The position numbers and the translations under genes were made by a program. A DNA stretch of 15,831 nt from positions 1 to 15,831 of the forward strand of contig CAYRMV010000081.1 in assembly GCA_964425255.1 (NCBI GenBank), read 5' to 3'. Positions 1-6,746 of this stretch are shown one piece after another (within the stretch, counting starts at the first letter, position 1; each line of letters starts with the position of its first letter). Below the pieces are notes generated by a model. The model did no database searches. It was not told where the DNA came from and saw nothing but the letters and a program-made list of their open reading frames with translations. This stretch comes from CAYRMV01 sp964425255. GTDB taxonomy: Bacteria > Bacteroidota > Bacteroidia > Flavobacteriales_D > Crocinitomicaceae.

Positions 1-270
1 GTCTACGACCGTGTTGGTCCACGCGTGCGATTGAATGAATTGGAATTTATCGATGGAAAAATCTATGCAAATGTGTGGATGTTGGATTTGATCTTGGTGA
101 TCGATCCGTTTACAGGGAAAGTGCTGGAAGAGATTGATGGTTCAGAAGTAGCCAAACAAGCTCGTATGGGTGGAGAAGTTATGAATGGAATAGCTTGGAA
201 TTCGCTAAACAAAAAAATGTACTTTACAGGTAAAAACTGGGGGAAAACAGCGGAGGTTGTCATTGAGTAA
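1..270 (+). CDS. Glutaminyl-peptide cyclotransferase (plant/bacterial type), 3' end only
   Basis: The reading frame is open from base 1 and stops with TAA at 268-270, so this is the C-terminal 89 residues of a gene that begins outside the window. The GTG at 25 is internal, not a start. The enzyme cyclises N-terminal glutamine of exported proteins to pyroglutamate in the periplasm or outer envelope. The family signature is clear: RLNELEFIDGKIYANVW near the start of the visible part, a beta-propeller blade motif VIDPFTGKV, then NGIAW and a closing FTGKNW. From memory of the Zymomonas enzyme, the Asn of NELE, the Trp of ANVW and the Lys of TGK line the active site, and all three are present. It ends 23 bp before a strong terminator, so it is the last gene of its transcript. 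Confidence 0.88.
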   Translation, partial: VYDRVGPRVRLNELEFIDGKIYANVWMLDLILVIDPFTGKVLEEIDGSEVAKQARMGGEVMNGIAWNSLNKKMYFTGKNWGKTAEVVIE

Positions 271-292
271 TTGAAACCCAAAAATAGATGAG

Positions 293-323
293 AAGGATGT
301 CTACACGATGGCATCCTTTTTTT
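293..323 (+). terminator. Intrinsic terminator after the cyclotransferase gene
   Basis: AAGGATGTC at 293-301 pairs with GGCATCCTT at 310-318 (9 bp including one G-T pair), with an 8-nt loop, followed by a T run at 317-323. It lies 23 bp past the stop codon of the plus-strand cyclotransferase gene. Confidence 0.85.
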
Positions 324-330
324 ATGGCAC

Positions 331-397
331 AAAAAAACCTGAAAAGAGTTTGATAAACATGGATCCAACATGTTCGAGGTAGAAACTCTTTTCAGGT
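331..397 (-). terminator. Long-stem intrinsic terminator for minus-strand transcription
   Basis: ACCTGAAAAGAGTTT at 337-351 is a perfect 15-bp reverse complement of 383-397. On the minus strand the stem is followed by seven T (331-337). The 31-nt loop holds a second, nested stem, AACATG (356-361) with CATGTT (369-374). A 10-bp palindrome CAGGTACCTG (393-402) overlaps the outer arm and could form a competing fold. It ends whatever is transcribed leftward through 398-566, either read-through from the DUF3109 gene or a separate short RNA. It faces the plus-strand terminator just to its left. Confidence 0.85.
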
Positions 398-566
398 ACC
401 TGCAAGGGAATATAAAACCAGAGCTGAACAATCGTTTTTGTTTCAACTTATTAGAAAGACGTGAAGATACTTGTTTCGGTTGGGTAGATTGCACATATTT
501 TTTGTTCAATGAGCAAAATATAGGTTTTATCGAAAGAAATGGGTGTTTGAACGAGTAAACAAGGGA
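398..566 (-). other. Stretch with no convincing gene between the DUF3109 stop and its terminator
   Basis: About 170 bp separate the DUF3109 stop codon from the minus-strand terminator. Short open frames exist on both strands here, but they have low-complexity or Cys/His-scattered translations, run through terminators, and match no family I recognise. On the minus strand there is a weak promoter-like TATATTTTG (about 515-523) without a matching upstream box. Downstream of it, TGAACAA (about 506-512) can pair with TTGTTCA (about 425-431). This may be a long 3' untranslated region or a small RNA of roughly 170-180 nt; neither is shown. Confidence 0.3.
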
Positions 567-1148
567 TTATTTTTTCAAATTTTTCAGTTCTTTTTCAACT
601 ACTTCCATTTCGGCAAAAAATTCAGCACCATACGCTCGTACCAAAGGTTCTTTGAGAAATTTGTAAACGGGAACATTCAATTCATCTCCACATGCACATG
701 CGGGTTTGCAAATGTTCCACTCATTGTAATTCAAGGCTTCACCAGTGCTTAGTTTTTGTACACGAATGGGATACAAATGACAGGAAATGGGTTTTTTAAA
801 ATCGAGCTTTCCATCTTTGTGTGCTTGTTCAATGGCACATTTAGTGATCCCTTTTTCATCGAAAAAGACAAAAGCACATTCTTGTTCGTTAACAAGTGTT
901 GTTACTGGTTCATTGTCCCAATCCATATAAAAAACACCGCTTTCTTCCACGGCTTCGATTCCTTCGGGACGCATGTAAGGTTTGATCGCCTCCAAGTTTT
1001 CTTCCAAAATATCTACTTCTTCTAGGGTAAGAGGAGCTCCGGCATCGCCTTCAATACAACATGCGCCTTTACATGCATTCAAATCACATACAAACTTACG
1101 TTCAAAGACGTCTAAGGAAACGATTTTATCTTGAATTTCTACTAACAT
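567..1148 (-). CDS. DUF3109 family protein (Cys-rich, YkgJ-like)
   Basis: The protein has 193 residues and looks full length for the family. Near the N-terminus is C-x4-C-x3-CC (Cys21, 26, 30, 31), followed by a Cys in TKCAIEQAHKDGK, a Cys in ISCHLYPIR, and a C-terminal cluster ICKPACACG. This spacing resembles the YkgJ/DUF3109 proteins, which are thought to bind a zinc or iron-sulfur centre through these cysteines; the biochemical role is not known. There is no signal peptide, so it is likely cytosolic. The ATG at 1148 directly precedes the conserved LVEIQDKIVSLDVFERKFVC start. A terminator at 1188-1223 separates it from der, and I see no strong promoter in the 80-bp gap, so it may depend partly on read-through. 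Confidence 0.82.
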   Translation of the reverse strand: MLVEIQDKIVSLDVFERKFVCDLNACKGACCIEGDAGAPLTLEEVDILEENLEAIKPYMRPEGIEAVEESGVFYMDWDNEPVTTLVNEQECAFVFFDEKGITKCAIEQAHKDGKLDFKKPISCHLYPIRVQKLSTGEALNYNEWNICKPACACGDELNVPVYKFLKEPLVRAYGAEFFAEMEVVEKELKNLKK

Positions 1149-1187
1149 AGACTTTTAATAAGAAGTGTTAACAGGATGAGAATTTTG

Positions 1188-1223
1188 AAAAAAGGGAAGA
1201 GCATTTCGATAAGAAATGCTCTT
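1188..1223 (-). terminator. Intrinsic terminator after der
   Basis: AAGAGCATTTC (1197-1207) pairs perfectly over 11 bp with GAAATGCTCTT (1213-1223) around a 5-nt loop. On the minus strand the stem is followed by CCC and six T (1188-1193). It starts 7 bp past the der stop codon and closes the era-der transcript. Confidence 0.85.
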
Positions 1224-1230
1224 AGGAGTT

Positions 1231-2541
1231 TTATTTTTTACGGAAGAAAATACGAATTGGAATACCAGAAAAATTATATAATTCGCGTAATCTGTTTTCG
1301 ATGAATCGTTTGTATCCGTCTGGAACATATTGTGGTAAATTACAGAAAAATGCAAAAGCTGGAGCATGCGTTGGTAGCTGCATCACGTATTTGATTTTGA
1401 TGTATTTTCCTTTAACGGATGGAGGTGGAGTTTGCTCAATAATCGGTAACAACAAGTCATTTAATTCGGATGTTGGAATACGTTTTGTTCGGTTTTCAAA
1501 CACCTCCATGGCTGTTTCCAACGTTTTGTGAATACGTTGTTTGGTGATGGTCGATGTAAAAATAATCGGAACATCGTTGAATGGTGCGAGTTGTTCACGT
1601 AAACGTTCTTCAAATTCGGCGAGCGTTTTGTGATCTTTTTCAACCAAATCCCACTTATTTACGACAACAACGACACCTTTGTTGTTTTTTTCAATGATGT
1701 AGAAAATATTCAAATCTTGTTTTTGAATCCCTTCTGTTGCATCGATCATCAAAATACAAACGTCTGCACTTTCAATGGTACGAACGGAACGCAAAACCGA
1801 GTAATATTCGATGTCTTCGGTTACTTTATTCTTTTTGCGAATTCCAGCTGTATCAATGAGCAAGAAATCGAATCCAAATGCGTTATATCGTGTATTGATG
1901 GCATCACGTGTTGTTCCAGAAATATCGGTTACAATGTTTCGCTCTTGGCCTGTTAAGGCATTGATCATGGATGATTTTCCTACGTTTGGTTTCCCGACAA
2001 TGGCAATTCGTGGAAGCGTTTCCTCGATGTCTGGAGCTGGATTTTTGTCAAAATGTTTAACTACTTCGTCTAATAATTCTCCTGTTCCCCCTCCGTTGGT
2101 TGCTGAAATGTCAAACACTTCTCCCAACCCAAAGGACCAAAATTCAGAGGACAAACCAACACGCTGATTATTGTCCACTTTGTTAGCAACGATGAAGACT
2201 TGTTTTTTGCTTTTACGAAGCATTTGCGCCACTGTCTCGTCTAAATCAACGATTCCTGTGGTAACATCTACAACAAATAAAATAACGTTCGCTTCGTCGA
2301 TGGCTAACTCCACTTGTTTGCGAATTTCTCCTTCGAAAATATCTTCGGATCCATGCACATATCCTCCTGTGTCAATCACAGAAAATGGAATACCGATCCA
2401 CTCTCCACGACCATAAATTCGGTCACGTGTAACTCCACTGATTTCTTTTACGATAGCGGTTTGTGATTCCGTCAATCGATTGAATAAGGTTGATTTTCCA
2501 ACGTTTGGTCTTCCTACTATGGCGATAATATTACTGCTCAT
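1231..2541 (-). CDS. der: Ribosome biogenesis GTPase Der (EngA)
   Basis: Der is a double-GTPase protein that binds the 50S subunit and is needed for its maturation. With the start at the ATG at 2541 the protein has 436 residues, the usual length, and begins MSSNIIAIVGRPNVGKS. The frame stays open 30 codons upstream, but that extension is basic and unlike the family, so I reject it. First G domain: P-loop GRPNVGKS at 10-17, DTGG at 57-60, NKVD at 120-123. Second G domain: GKPNVGKS at 183-190, DTAG at 230-233, NKWD at 295-298. A KH-like domain fills the last 80 or so residues and ends with basic FFRKK. It lies 47 bp downstream of era in the same direction, so the two are very likely co-transcribed from the promoter at 3485-3514, with an 11-bp terminator stem after der. 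Confidence 0.97.
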   Translation of the reverse strand: MSSNIIAIVGRPNVGKSTLFNRLTESQTAIVKEISGVTRDRIYGRGEWIGIPFSVIDTGGYVHGSEDIFEGEIRKQVELAIDEANVILFVVDVTTGIVDLDETVAQMLRKSKKQVFIVANKVDNNQRVGLSSEFWSFGLGEVFDISATNGGGTGELLDEVVKHFDKNPAPDIEETLPRIAIVGKPNVGKSSMINALTGQERNIVTDISGTTRDAINTRYNAFGFDFLLIDTAGIRKKNKVTEDIEYYSVLRSVRTIESADVCILMIDATEGIQKQDLNIFYIIEKNNKGVVVVVNKWDLVEKDHKTLAEFEERLREQLAPFNDVPIIFTSTITKQRIHKTLETAMEVFENRTKRIPTSELNDLLLPIIEQTPPPSVKGKYIKIKYVMQLPTHAPAFAFFCNLPQYVPDGYKRFIENRLRELYNFSGIPIRIFFRKK

Positions 2542-2588
2542 ATTTTTTTTCGGTTTACACCGTTTTAAATGAAACTTCTTAACGACAA

Positions 2589-3464
2589 TTAATAGCCGTA
2601 TTTCTTTAGTTTTTGTTCGTTTTCGCGCCAATCTTTATCGATTTTCACGAAGGTTTCCAAAAACACTTTTTTCCCTACAAATTTTTCAATGTCTTTTCGA
2701 GCCTCACGTCCGATTTTCTTTAACATGTCGCCTCCTTTTCCAATGATGATTCCTTTTTGTGAATCTCGCTCCACTACGATGATTGCACGAATTTTGATGA
2801 TGTCGGGTTCATCTAAATACGAATCTACTTCAACCTGACACGAATAGGGAACTTCTTTGTCTGTAAATAAAAAGATTTTTTCACGAATCATTTCCGCAAC
2901 GAAGAAGCGCATCGGTCGGTCTGATAATTCTTCTTTATCGAAATAAGCAGGGCCTTCGGGTAACAATTCCAAAATGCGATTCCAAACCCATTCTTTGTTG
3001 AAACCATGCAATGCTGAAGCTGGAATAATCTCAGCATTTGGTAATTTTTCTTTCCAATATTCGATACGAGAAGCAACCTGTTGTTGATTACCCAAATCCA
3101 TTTTATTGATGATGACCAAAACAGGAATGCGCAATTTTTGAATCCGTTCCAAAGTTGCTGCATGGTTCATTTGGCTTTCATAAATATCTGTTATGAAAAG
3201 TAGAATGTCGGCATCTTTGAATGAATTTTCCACATAACTCATCATTTGCTCATGCAATTTGTATGCAGCATTCACAACACCTGGCGTATCGGAGAAGACA
3301 ATTTGGTAATCGTCGTCATTGACAATACCATGGATACGGTGACGTGTTGTTTGTGCTTTTGAAGTAACGATGGAAAGTTTTTCACCAATCATTTGGTTCA
3401 TTAACGTAGATTTACCGACGTTTGGACTACCAACGATGTTAACAAAACCTGCTTTATGTGACAT
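2589..3464 (-). CDS. era: GTPase Era
   Basis: Era is a single-G-domain GTPase that binds the 3' end of 16S rRNA and helps assemble the 30S subunit. I place the start at the ATG at 3464, giving 291 residues beginning MSHKAGFVNIVGSPNVGKS. The ATG at 3497 would lie upstream of the inferred transcription start, because the -7 box covers 3485-3492. Motifs: P-loop GSPNVGKS at 12-19, the TTRHR switch I region near 39-43, DTPG at 59-62, NKMD at 120-123, SA at 150-151. The C-terminal KH domain carries GIIIGKGGDMLKKIG around 238-252. It is the first gene of the era-der transcript. Confidence 0.97.
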   Translation of the reverse strand: MSHKAGFVNIVGSPNVGKSTLMNQMIGEKLSIVTSKAQTTRHRIHGIVNDDDYQIVFSDTPGVVNAAYKLHEQMMSYVENSFKDADILLFITDIYESQMNHAATLERIQKLRIPVLVIINKMDLGNQQQVASRIEYWKEKLPNAEIIPASALHGFNKEWVWNRILELLPEGPAYFDKEELSDRPMRFFVAEMIREKIFLFTDKEVPYSCQVEVDSYLDEPDIIKIRAIIVVERDSQKGIIIGKGGDMLKKIGREARKDIEKFVGKKVFLETFVKIDKDWRENEQKLKKYGY

Positions 3465-3484
3465 GGGAAATTTGTATTGGACTG

Positions 3485-3514
3485 CAAAGTAACGCATTAT
3501 TTTGCTGATTTCAA
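3485..3514 (-). promoter_or_regulatory. Bacteroidota-type promoter for era-der
   Basis: Read on the minus strand, TTG (3512-3514) is followed by exactly 19 bases and then TTACTTTG (3485-3492), which matches the Bacteroidota -33/-7 pattern TTTG-N19-TAnnTTTG with one mismatch in the -7 box. It puts the transcript start at about 3480, leaving a leader of roughly 15 nt before the era ATG at 3464. It also rules out the longer era frame. Confidence 0.6.
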
Positions 3515-3577
3515 GAAAAAACCCATTTTCAACACGTTAACAAGGCGTTAATTCAGTAGGTTTGGTATACAAAATTT

Positions 3578-3982
3578 TTACAGAAATGGATAAATCAGGA
3601 TTCCATACCGCACTGTTTTTCCTAAAGTCATCCACATAAGTGTTTGAATCCATGGAGTTTGAATGGTTCCCATACAAATAAGCAAGGGATCACCGATGAT
3701 TGGCAAAAATCCGAAAAAAGCTAACATCGAACCTCTTTGTTGAATCCGAGGAATCCATGTGGTCATTCGCGGATGATTCCACGCTTTTTGAACCCATTTT
3801 GATTGACTGAAAAGTCTCCCCAGAAAATAATTTGTTGCGCCACCAAACACATTCCCCAAGGAAGCAATCATCCAGACTAAATAAGGACTTTCGCCGCTTG
3901 TCAAATAAGATAAAACAACGATTTCCGAACTCAAGGGGAGAATCGTGGCGGACAAAAATGTGATGAGGAAGAGAAATGGCAT
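3578..3982 (-). CDS. YqaA/DedA-type small membrane protein (VTT domain)
   Basis: The protein has 134 residues and three to four hydrophobic segments: about 1-28, 35-58, 84-106 and 113-134. Family-like features are SSEIVVLSYL after the first segment, GNVFGGATNYFLGR in the second, FFGFLPIIGDPLLICMGT in the third, and LGKTVRYG near the end. This fits the YqaA branch of the DedA/VTT membrane proteins, some of which move phospholipid carriers or affect membrane homeostasis; the substrate cannot be read from the sequence. The ATG at 3982 sits directly next to the T-tract of the preceding gene's terminator, leaving no normal leader or promoter, so expression probably depends on read-through or on an internal start. 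Confidence 0.8.
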   Translation of the reverse strand: MPFLFLITFLSATILPLSSEIVVLSYLTSGESPYLVWMIASLGNVFGGATNYFLGRLFSQSKWVQKAWNHPRMTTWIPRIQQRGSMLAFFGFLPIIGDPLLICMGTIQTPWIQTLMWMTLGKTVRYGILIYPFL

Positions 3983-4019
3983 AAAACAAAAATCCCGACG
4001 ATTCGAAAACCGTCGGGAT
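3983..4019 (-). terminator. Intrinsic terminator after the 615-residue T9SS protein gene
   Basis: ATCCCGACG (3992-4000) pairs perfectly over 9 bp with CGTCGGGAT (4011-4019) around a 10-nt loop. On the minus strand the stem is followed by the T-rich tract TTTTTGTTTT (3983-3992), which runs straight into the ATG of the yqaA-like gene at 3982. It begins 20 bp past the stop codon at 4040. Confidence 0.88.
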
Positions 4020-4039
4020 AATTTTATTGATATAAGAAA

Positions 4040-5887
4040 TTATTTCTTGATCATTTTTTGTGTAAATACTTGGTTACCCAAAGTGATTACATAGTTGTAA
4101 ACACCTGCGTTCAAGTTTTGTGTATTTACTTCGATGTTGTGTTTTCCAGCAGCAAATTTAGCAGCATCTACAGTAGCAACAACGCGACCAGTTACATCTT
4201 GTACAGCGATAGAAACTTCTGTTTCAGCTTTCAATTCAAATGCTACGTTAGCAGCATTGTTGAATGGATTTGGATATGTAGACAAACCAAATGCAGCAGC
4301 ATCTAACTCAGCAACATTTGTGTAATCTTTGAAATCCAAACGAACTACAGGACACTCAACGATTGTTGGGATATCTTCGTTAGGAGCTAAACCTACGAAA
4401 TCTGCACCATTAACACCTGCAACGTTACCATCAGCAACAAATCCAGAGAATGCTAAAGGAACTTCAGCATCTAAATAGAAACCTGCAGTTACCAAATATG
4501 CTTTACCAGCTTCCAATGGAGTTGGAGTTTGGAAATATGCACGGATTGTTTTTCCGAAATCAGTACTTGAAATTGTATGCTCGTTTGTTACGTTTAACAA
4601 CACATAATCATCTGCAGTTACTTCGTAGATTTTACCAAATACAGCGTTTCCAACATAATCAGCTTGCGAACCAGCAGCAACAGAAGCAATACCAATGTGA
4701 ACAGCACCTGCAGCTTCGTTGTTGAAGATTTCAAAGAAAGTACCGATTTCAGCATCTCCTGTTCCACCTTGCCATCCGTAGAAAGAACCATTGTATGAAT
4801 TTGCATTACCATTGTATGCATCAGCAGCCATGATTGTTTGAGTTACTTCGAAAGGAACTGTTTTTGAATCATCTCCAGTAAATTCTAATGTGCTGTCAGA
4901 AAGTGCAGAAAAAGTAAAGTTATATGTACCTGTTGTTGTTGGAATTGCATATCCATCAGCAGTAACAATAGCAAATGTATCTTTTGCAAAAGAGTTTAAG
5001 TTCATTGGAGCGCTTTCACCTGAGTAAGTTCCAGCAGATACACCAAGACTAGTTGGTTGTACAGCAGTACCTACGTTTTCAATGATTGCACCAAATGAAA
5101 CGTTTCCAGCAGAAGATATTTGGCTAGTAGGGATTTTCGTTACACTTAAACCTTGAGTTCCCAAAGCTGAAAATACTTCTTTCATTTTCAAGTTACTTTC
5201 ATAACCTTCCAATACTTTTACGTTGTCAAAAGCCCAACCGTATCCACTTCCGAAGCTGTTATCAGCGTTCAAAGATTCCCAACGGAAACGAACTTTACCT
5301 TCTGTTACACCAGCACCAATGTTGAAGTCAAAAGTTACCAAACCAGCTAAACTTGCTCCGTTACCTACTGCTTCTGTGTTGATTTTTTTAGAAATCCAAG
5401 TTGCTCCATTATCAGCACTAACTTCTACATACGTTGCATCGTAATTGAAACGACGGTATGTTTGGTTGAAGCTAATTGTTACAACTGAACTTGCAGACAT
5501 GTCGATTGTTTCTGACGTGATTGCAAAATCTTGTGTTTGAACAGTTCCTGCAATTAAGTATTGAACTCCATCAAAGAAACACAAAGGATTTGTCATTCCT
5601 GTAATTGGAGCGACATAAGTGCTTAAGTTTGAAGGGTAGTTACCAATAGTAAATTCACCTTGTTGTCCGTTAGAAGTTGCTGTCCATTCCGTTGCATCAG
5701 AAAAATCTGAATCCCAGATGATATCTCCTCCTGCTTTCGTGTTTTCACCTGTAGAAATAATGTCTTTTGTTGTAGACAATTTCGTTGGCATCTTTTTCAT
5801 AACATTTGCTGGTTTTGCAACTTGCGAGAAAGAAATCCCCGTAGCAAACAACGCAGCAGCTGATAAAAGAGTAAATTGTTTTTTCAT
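4040..5887 (-). CDS. T9SS type A sorting-domain protein with MAM/choice-of-anchor-J-like domain
   Basis: This 615-residue secreted protein starts with a signal peptide, MKKQFTLLSAAALFATGISFS, with predicted cleavage before Gln22. Residues about 58-230 look like a jellyroll domain of the MAM/choice-of-anchor J group: it opens WDSDFSDATEW, contains VEVSADNGATW and closes with GYGWAFDNVKVLEG. A middle region (about 240-520) has no domain I can name. Residues 535-615 are a T9SS type A sorting domain, with LSTYPNPF at its start, a VTGRVV core and GVYNYVITLGNQVFTQKMIKK-type end. It is therefore exported by Sec, carried through the outer membrane by T9SS and probably anchored at the cell surface or released. 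The gene is single, with its own promoter-like site and a strong terminator. The biological role is unknown. Confidence 0.9.
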   Translation of the reverse strand: MKKQFTLLSAAALFATGISFSQVAKPANVMKKMPTKLSTTKDIISTGENTKAGGDIIWDSDFSDATEWTATSNGQQGEFTIGNYPSNLSTYVAPITGMTNPLCFFDGVQYLIAGTVQTQDFAITSETIDMSASSVVTISFNQTYRRFNYDATYVEVSADNGATWISKKINTEAVGNGASLAGLVTFDFNIGAGVTEGKVRFRWESLNADNSFGSGYGWAFDNVKVLEGYESNLKMKEVFSALGTQGLSVTKIPTSQISSAGNVSFGAIIENVGTAVQPTSLGVSAGTYSGESAPMNLNSFAKDTFAIVTADGYAIPTTTGTYNFTFSALSDSTLEFTGDDSKTVPFEVTQTIMAADAYNGNANSYNGSFYGWQGGTGDAEIGTFFEIFNNEAAGAVHIGIASVAAGSQADYVGNAVFGKIYEVTADDYVLLNVTNEHTISSTDFGKTIRAYFQTPTPLEAGKAYLVTAGFYLDAEVPLAFSGFVADGNVAGVNGADFVGLAPNEDIPTIVECPVVRLDFKDYTNVAELDAAAFGLSTYPNPFNNAANVAFELKAETEVSIAVQDVTGRVVATVDAAKFAAGKHNIEVNTQNLNAGVYNYVITLGNQVFTQKMIKK

Positions 5888-5907
5888 ATTTGATTTTTTT
5901 AGCAGAG

Positions 5908-5938
5908 CAATATTAGCTAGAAAAAATCGCTTTTAAAA
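5908..5938 (-). promoter_or_regulatory. Candidate promoter of the 615-residue T9SS protein gene
   Basis: On the minus strand TTTT (5935-5938), 19 bases, then TAATATTG (5908-5915) fits TTTG-N19-TAnnTTTG with one mismatch in each box. It implies a short AT-rich leader of roughly 14 nt before the ATG at 5887. Confidence 0.45.
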
Positions 5939-5963
5939 GTATTTTAACAATTTATGTACGTTT

Positions 5964-6746
5964 TCATACAATTCGATCCTTCAAAAATGCCAACTGACTG
6001 CGGGTTTCGTCTAAGGTCGATTTATTTAAAATAATCGTTTTCCAATTGTTTTCATTAGGCTCAAAAGTTCCTATTTTTGTTCCAAGTGCGTCAATCGCCA
6101 TCGATGAACCATTGTATTGAATGTTTTTCCCATCAGTCCCAACTCGGTTCACGCCTACAACATACGCTTGATTTTCGATTGCTCTTGCTGGTAAGAGTGT
6201 TTCCCAATGCGTGATTCTTCTCTCAGGCCAATTGGCAACATACAACAAGCAGTCGTATTCAAATCCTGTTTGGAGATCGAAACGATTTCGAGCTAATTCG
6301 GGAAAGCGCAAGTCATAACAAATTTGTAAAGCGATTTTCCAATTGCGAAAAGTCACGATTGTTTTTTCTTTTCCGGGTGTATAGACTTCGTCTTCTTTGG
6401 CCAAGGAAAACAAATGTACTTTGTCATAGATGGATATTTGACCGGAAGGTTCAACGAAAACACCTCGGTTTTTGTATTCATTCTTATCTTTGATAATCAA
6501 CGATGTGTAAATAGCAGCGTTTGTTTTTTTGGATTGATTTTTTAACCAATTGATTCCTTCGGAGTGTTGCGAATCTTCCGCCAAAAAGGCTGCATTCATA
6601 CTAAAACCCGTATGAAACATTTCTGGCAGTAAAATCAAATCCGTATCCGAAATTGAGGATAAAATGGATTCAAAATGAGCTAAATTTTGTTCTTTGTTTT
6701 CCCAAAATTGCTCCGTTTGGACGAGGGTAACTTTTAGATCTTGCAT
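5964..6746 (-). CDS. Omega-amidase / nitrilase-superfamily amidohydrolase (YafV/Nit2-like)
   Basis: The protein has 260 residues, typical for the family. The nitrilase catalytic triad is visible: Glu42 in LLPEMFHTGF, Lys109 in YDKVHLF, and Cys143 in LQICYDLRFPE. The wording around these residues matches the YafV/Nit2 branch, which hydrolyses alpha-ketoglutaramate and alpha-ketosuccinamate to 2-oxoacids and ammonia. It is likely cytosolic, as no signal peptide is seen. Its ATG lies inside the end of the aminotransferase gene (13-bp overlap, different frame), which points to coupled translation and a shared pathway. A weak 6-bp hairpin (about 5955-5970) overlaps the stop codon; no convincing terminator follows. 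Confidence 0.88.
   Translation of the reverse strand: MQDLKVTLVQTEQFWENKEQNLAHFESILSSISDTDLILLPEMFHTGFSMNAAFLAEDSQHSEGINWLKNQSKKTNAAIYTSLIIKDKNEYKNRGVFVEPSGQISIYDKVHLFSLAKEDEVYTPGKEKTIVTFRNWKIALQICYDLRFPELARNRFDLQTGFEYDCLLYVANWPERRITHWETLLPARAIENQAYVVGVNRVGTDGKNIQYNGSSMAIDALGTKIGTFEPNENNWKTIILNKSTLDETRSQLAFLKDRIV

Noticed and set aside
63..509. 148-codon minus-strand open frame
   Set aside because: It overlaps the cyclotransferase coding region antisense and passes through both terminators; its translation is irregular and matches no family.
370..558. 62-codon plus-strand open frame
   Set aside because: It starts inside the terminator hairpin, has no promoter or recognisable features, and lies opposite the minus-strand untranslated stretch.
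2542..2631. N-terminal extension of der
   Set aside because: The 30 extra residues are basic and unlike Der, the extension runs into the end of era, and the ATG at 2541 gives the standard 436-residue protein.
3465..3497. N-terminal extension of era
   Set aside because: It covers the likely -7 promoter box and lies before the family's normal MxHKxGFVxIVG start.
5955..5970. Small hairpin at the amidase stop codon considered as a terminator
   Set aside because: Only 6 bp with one G-T pair, overlapping the stop codon, and followed by a mixed A/T sequence rather than a T run.
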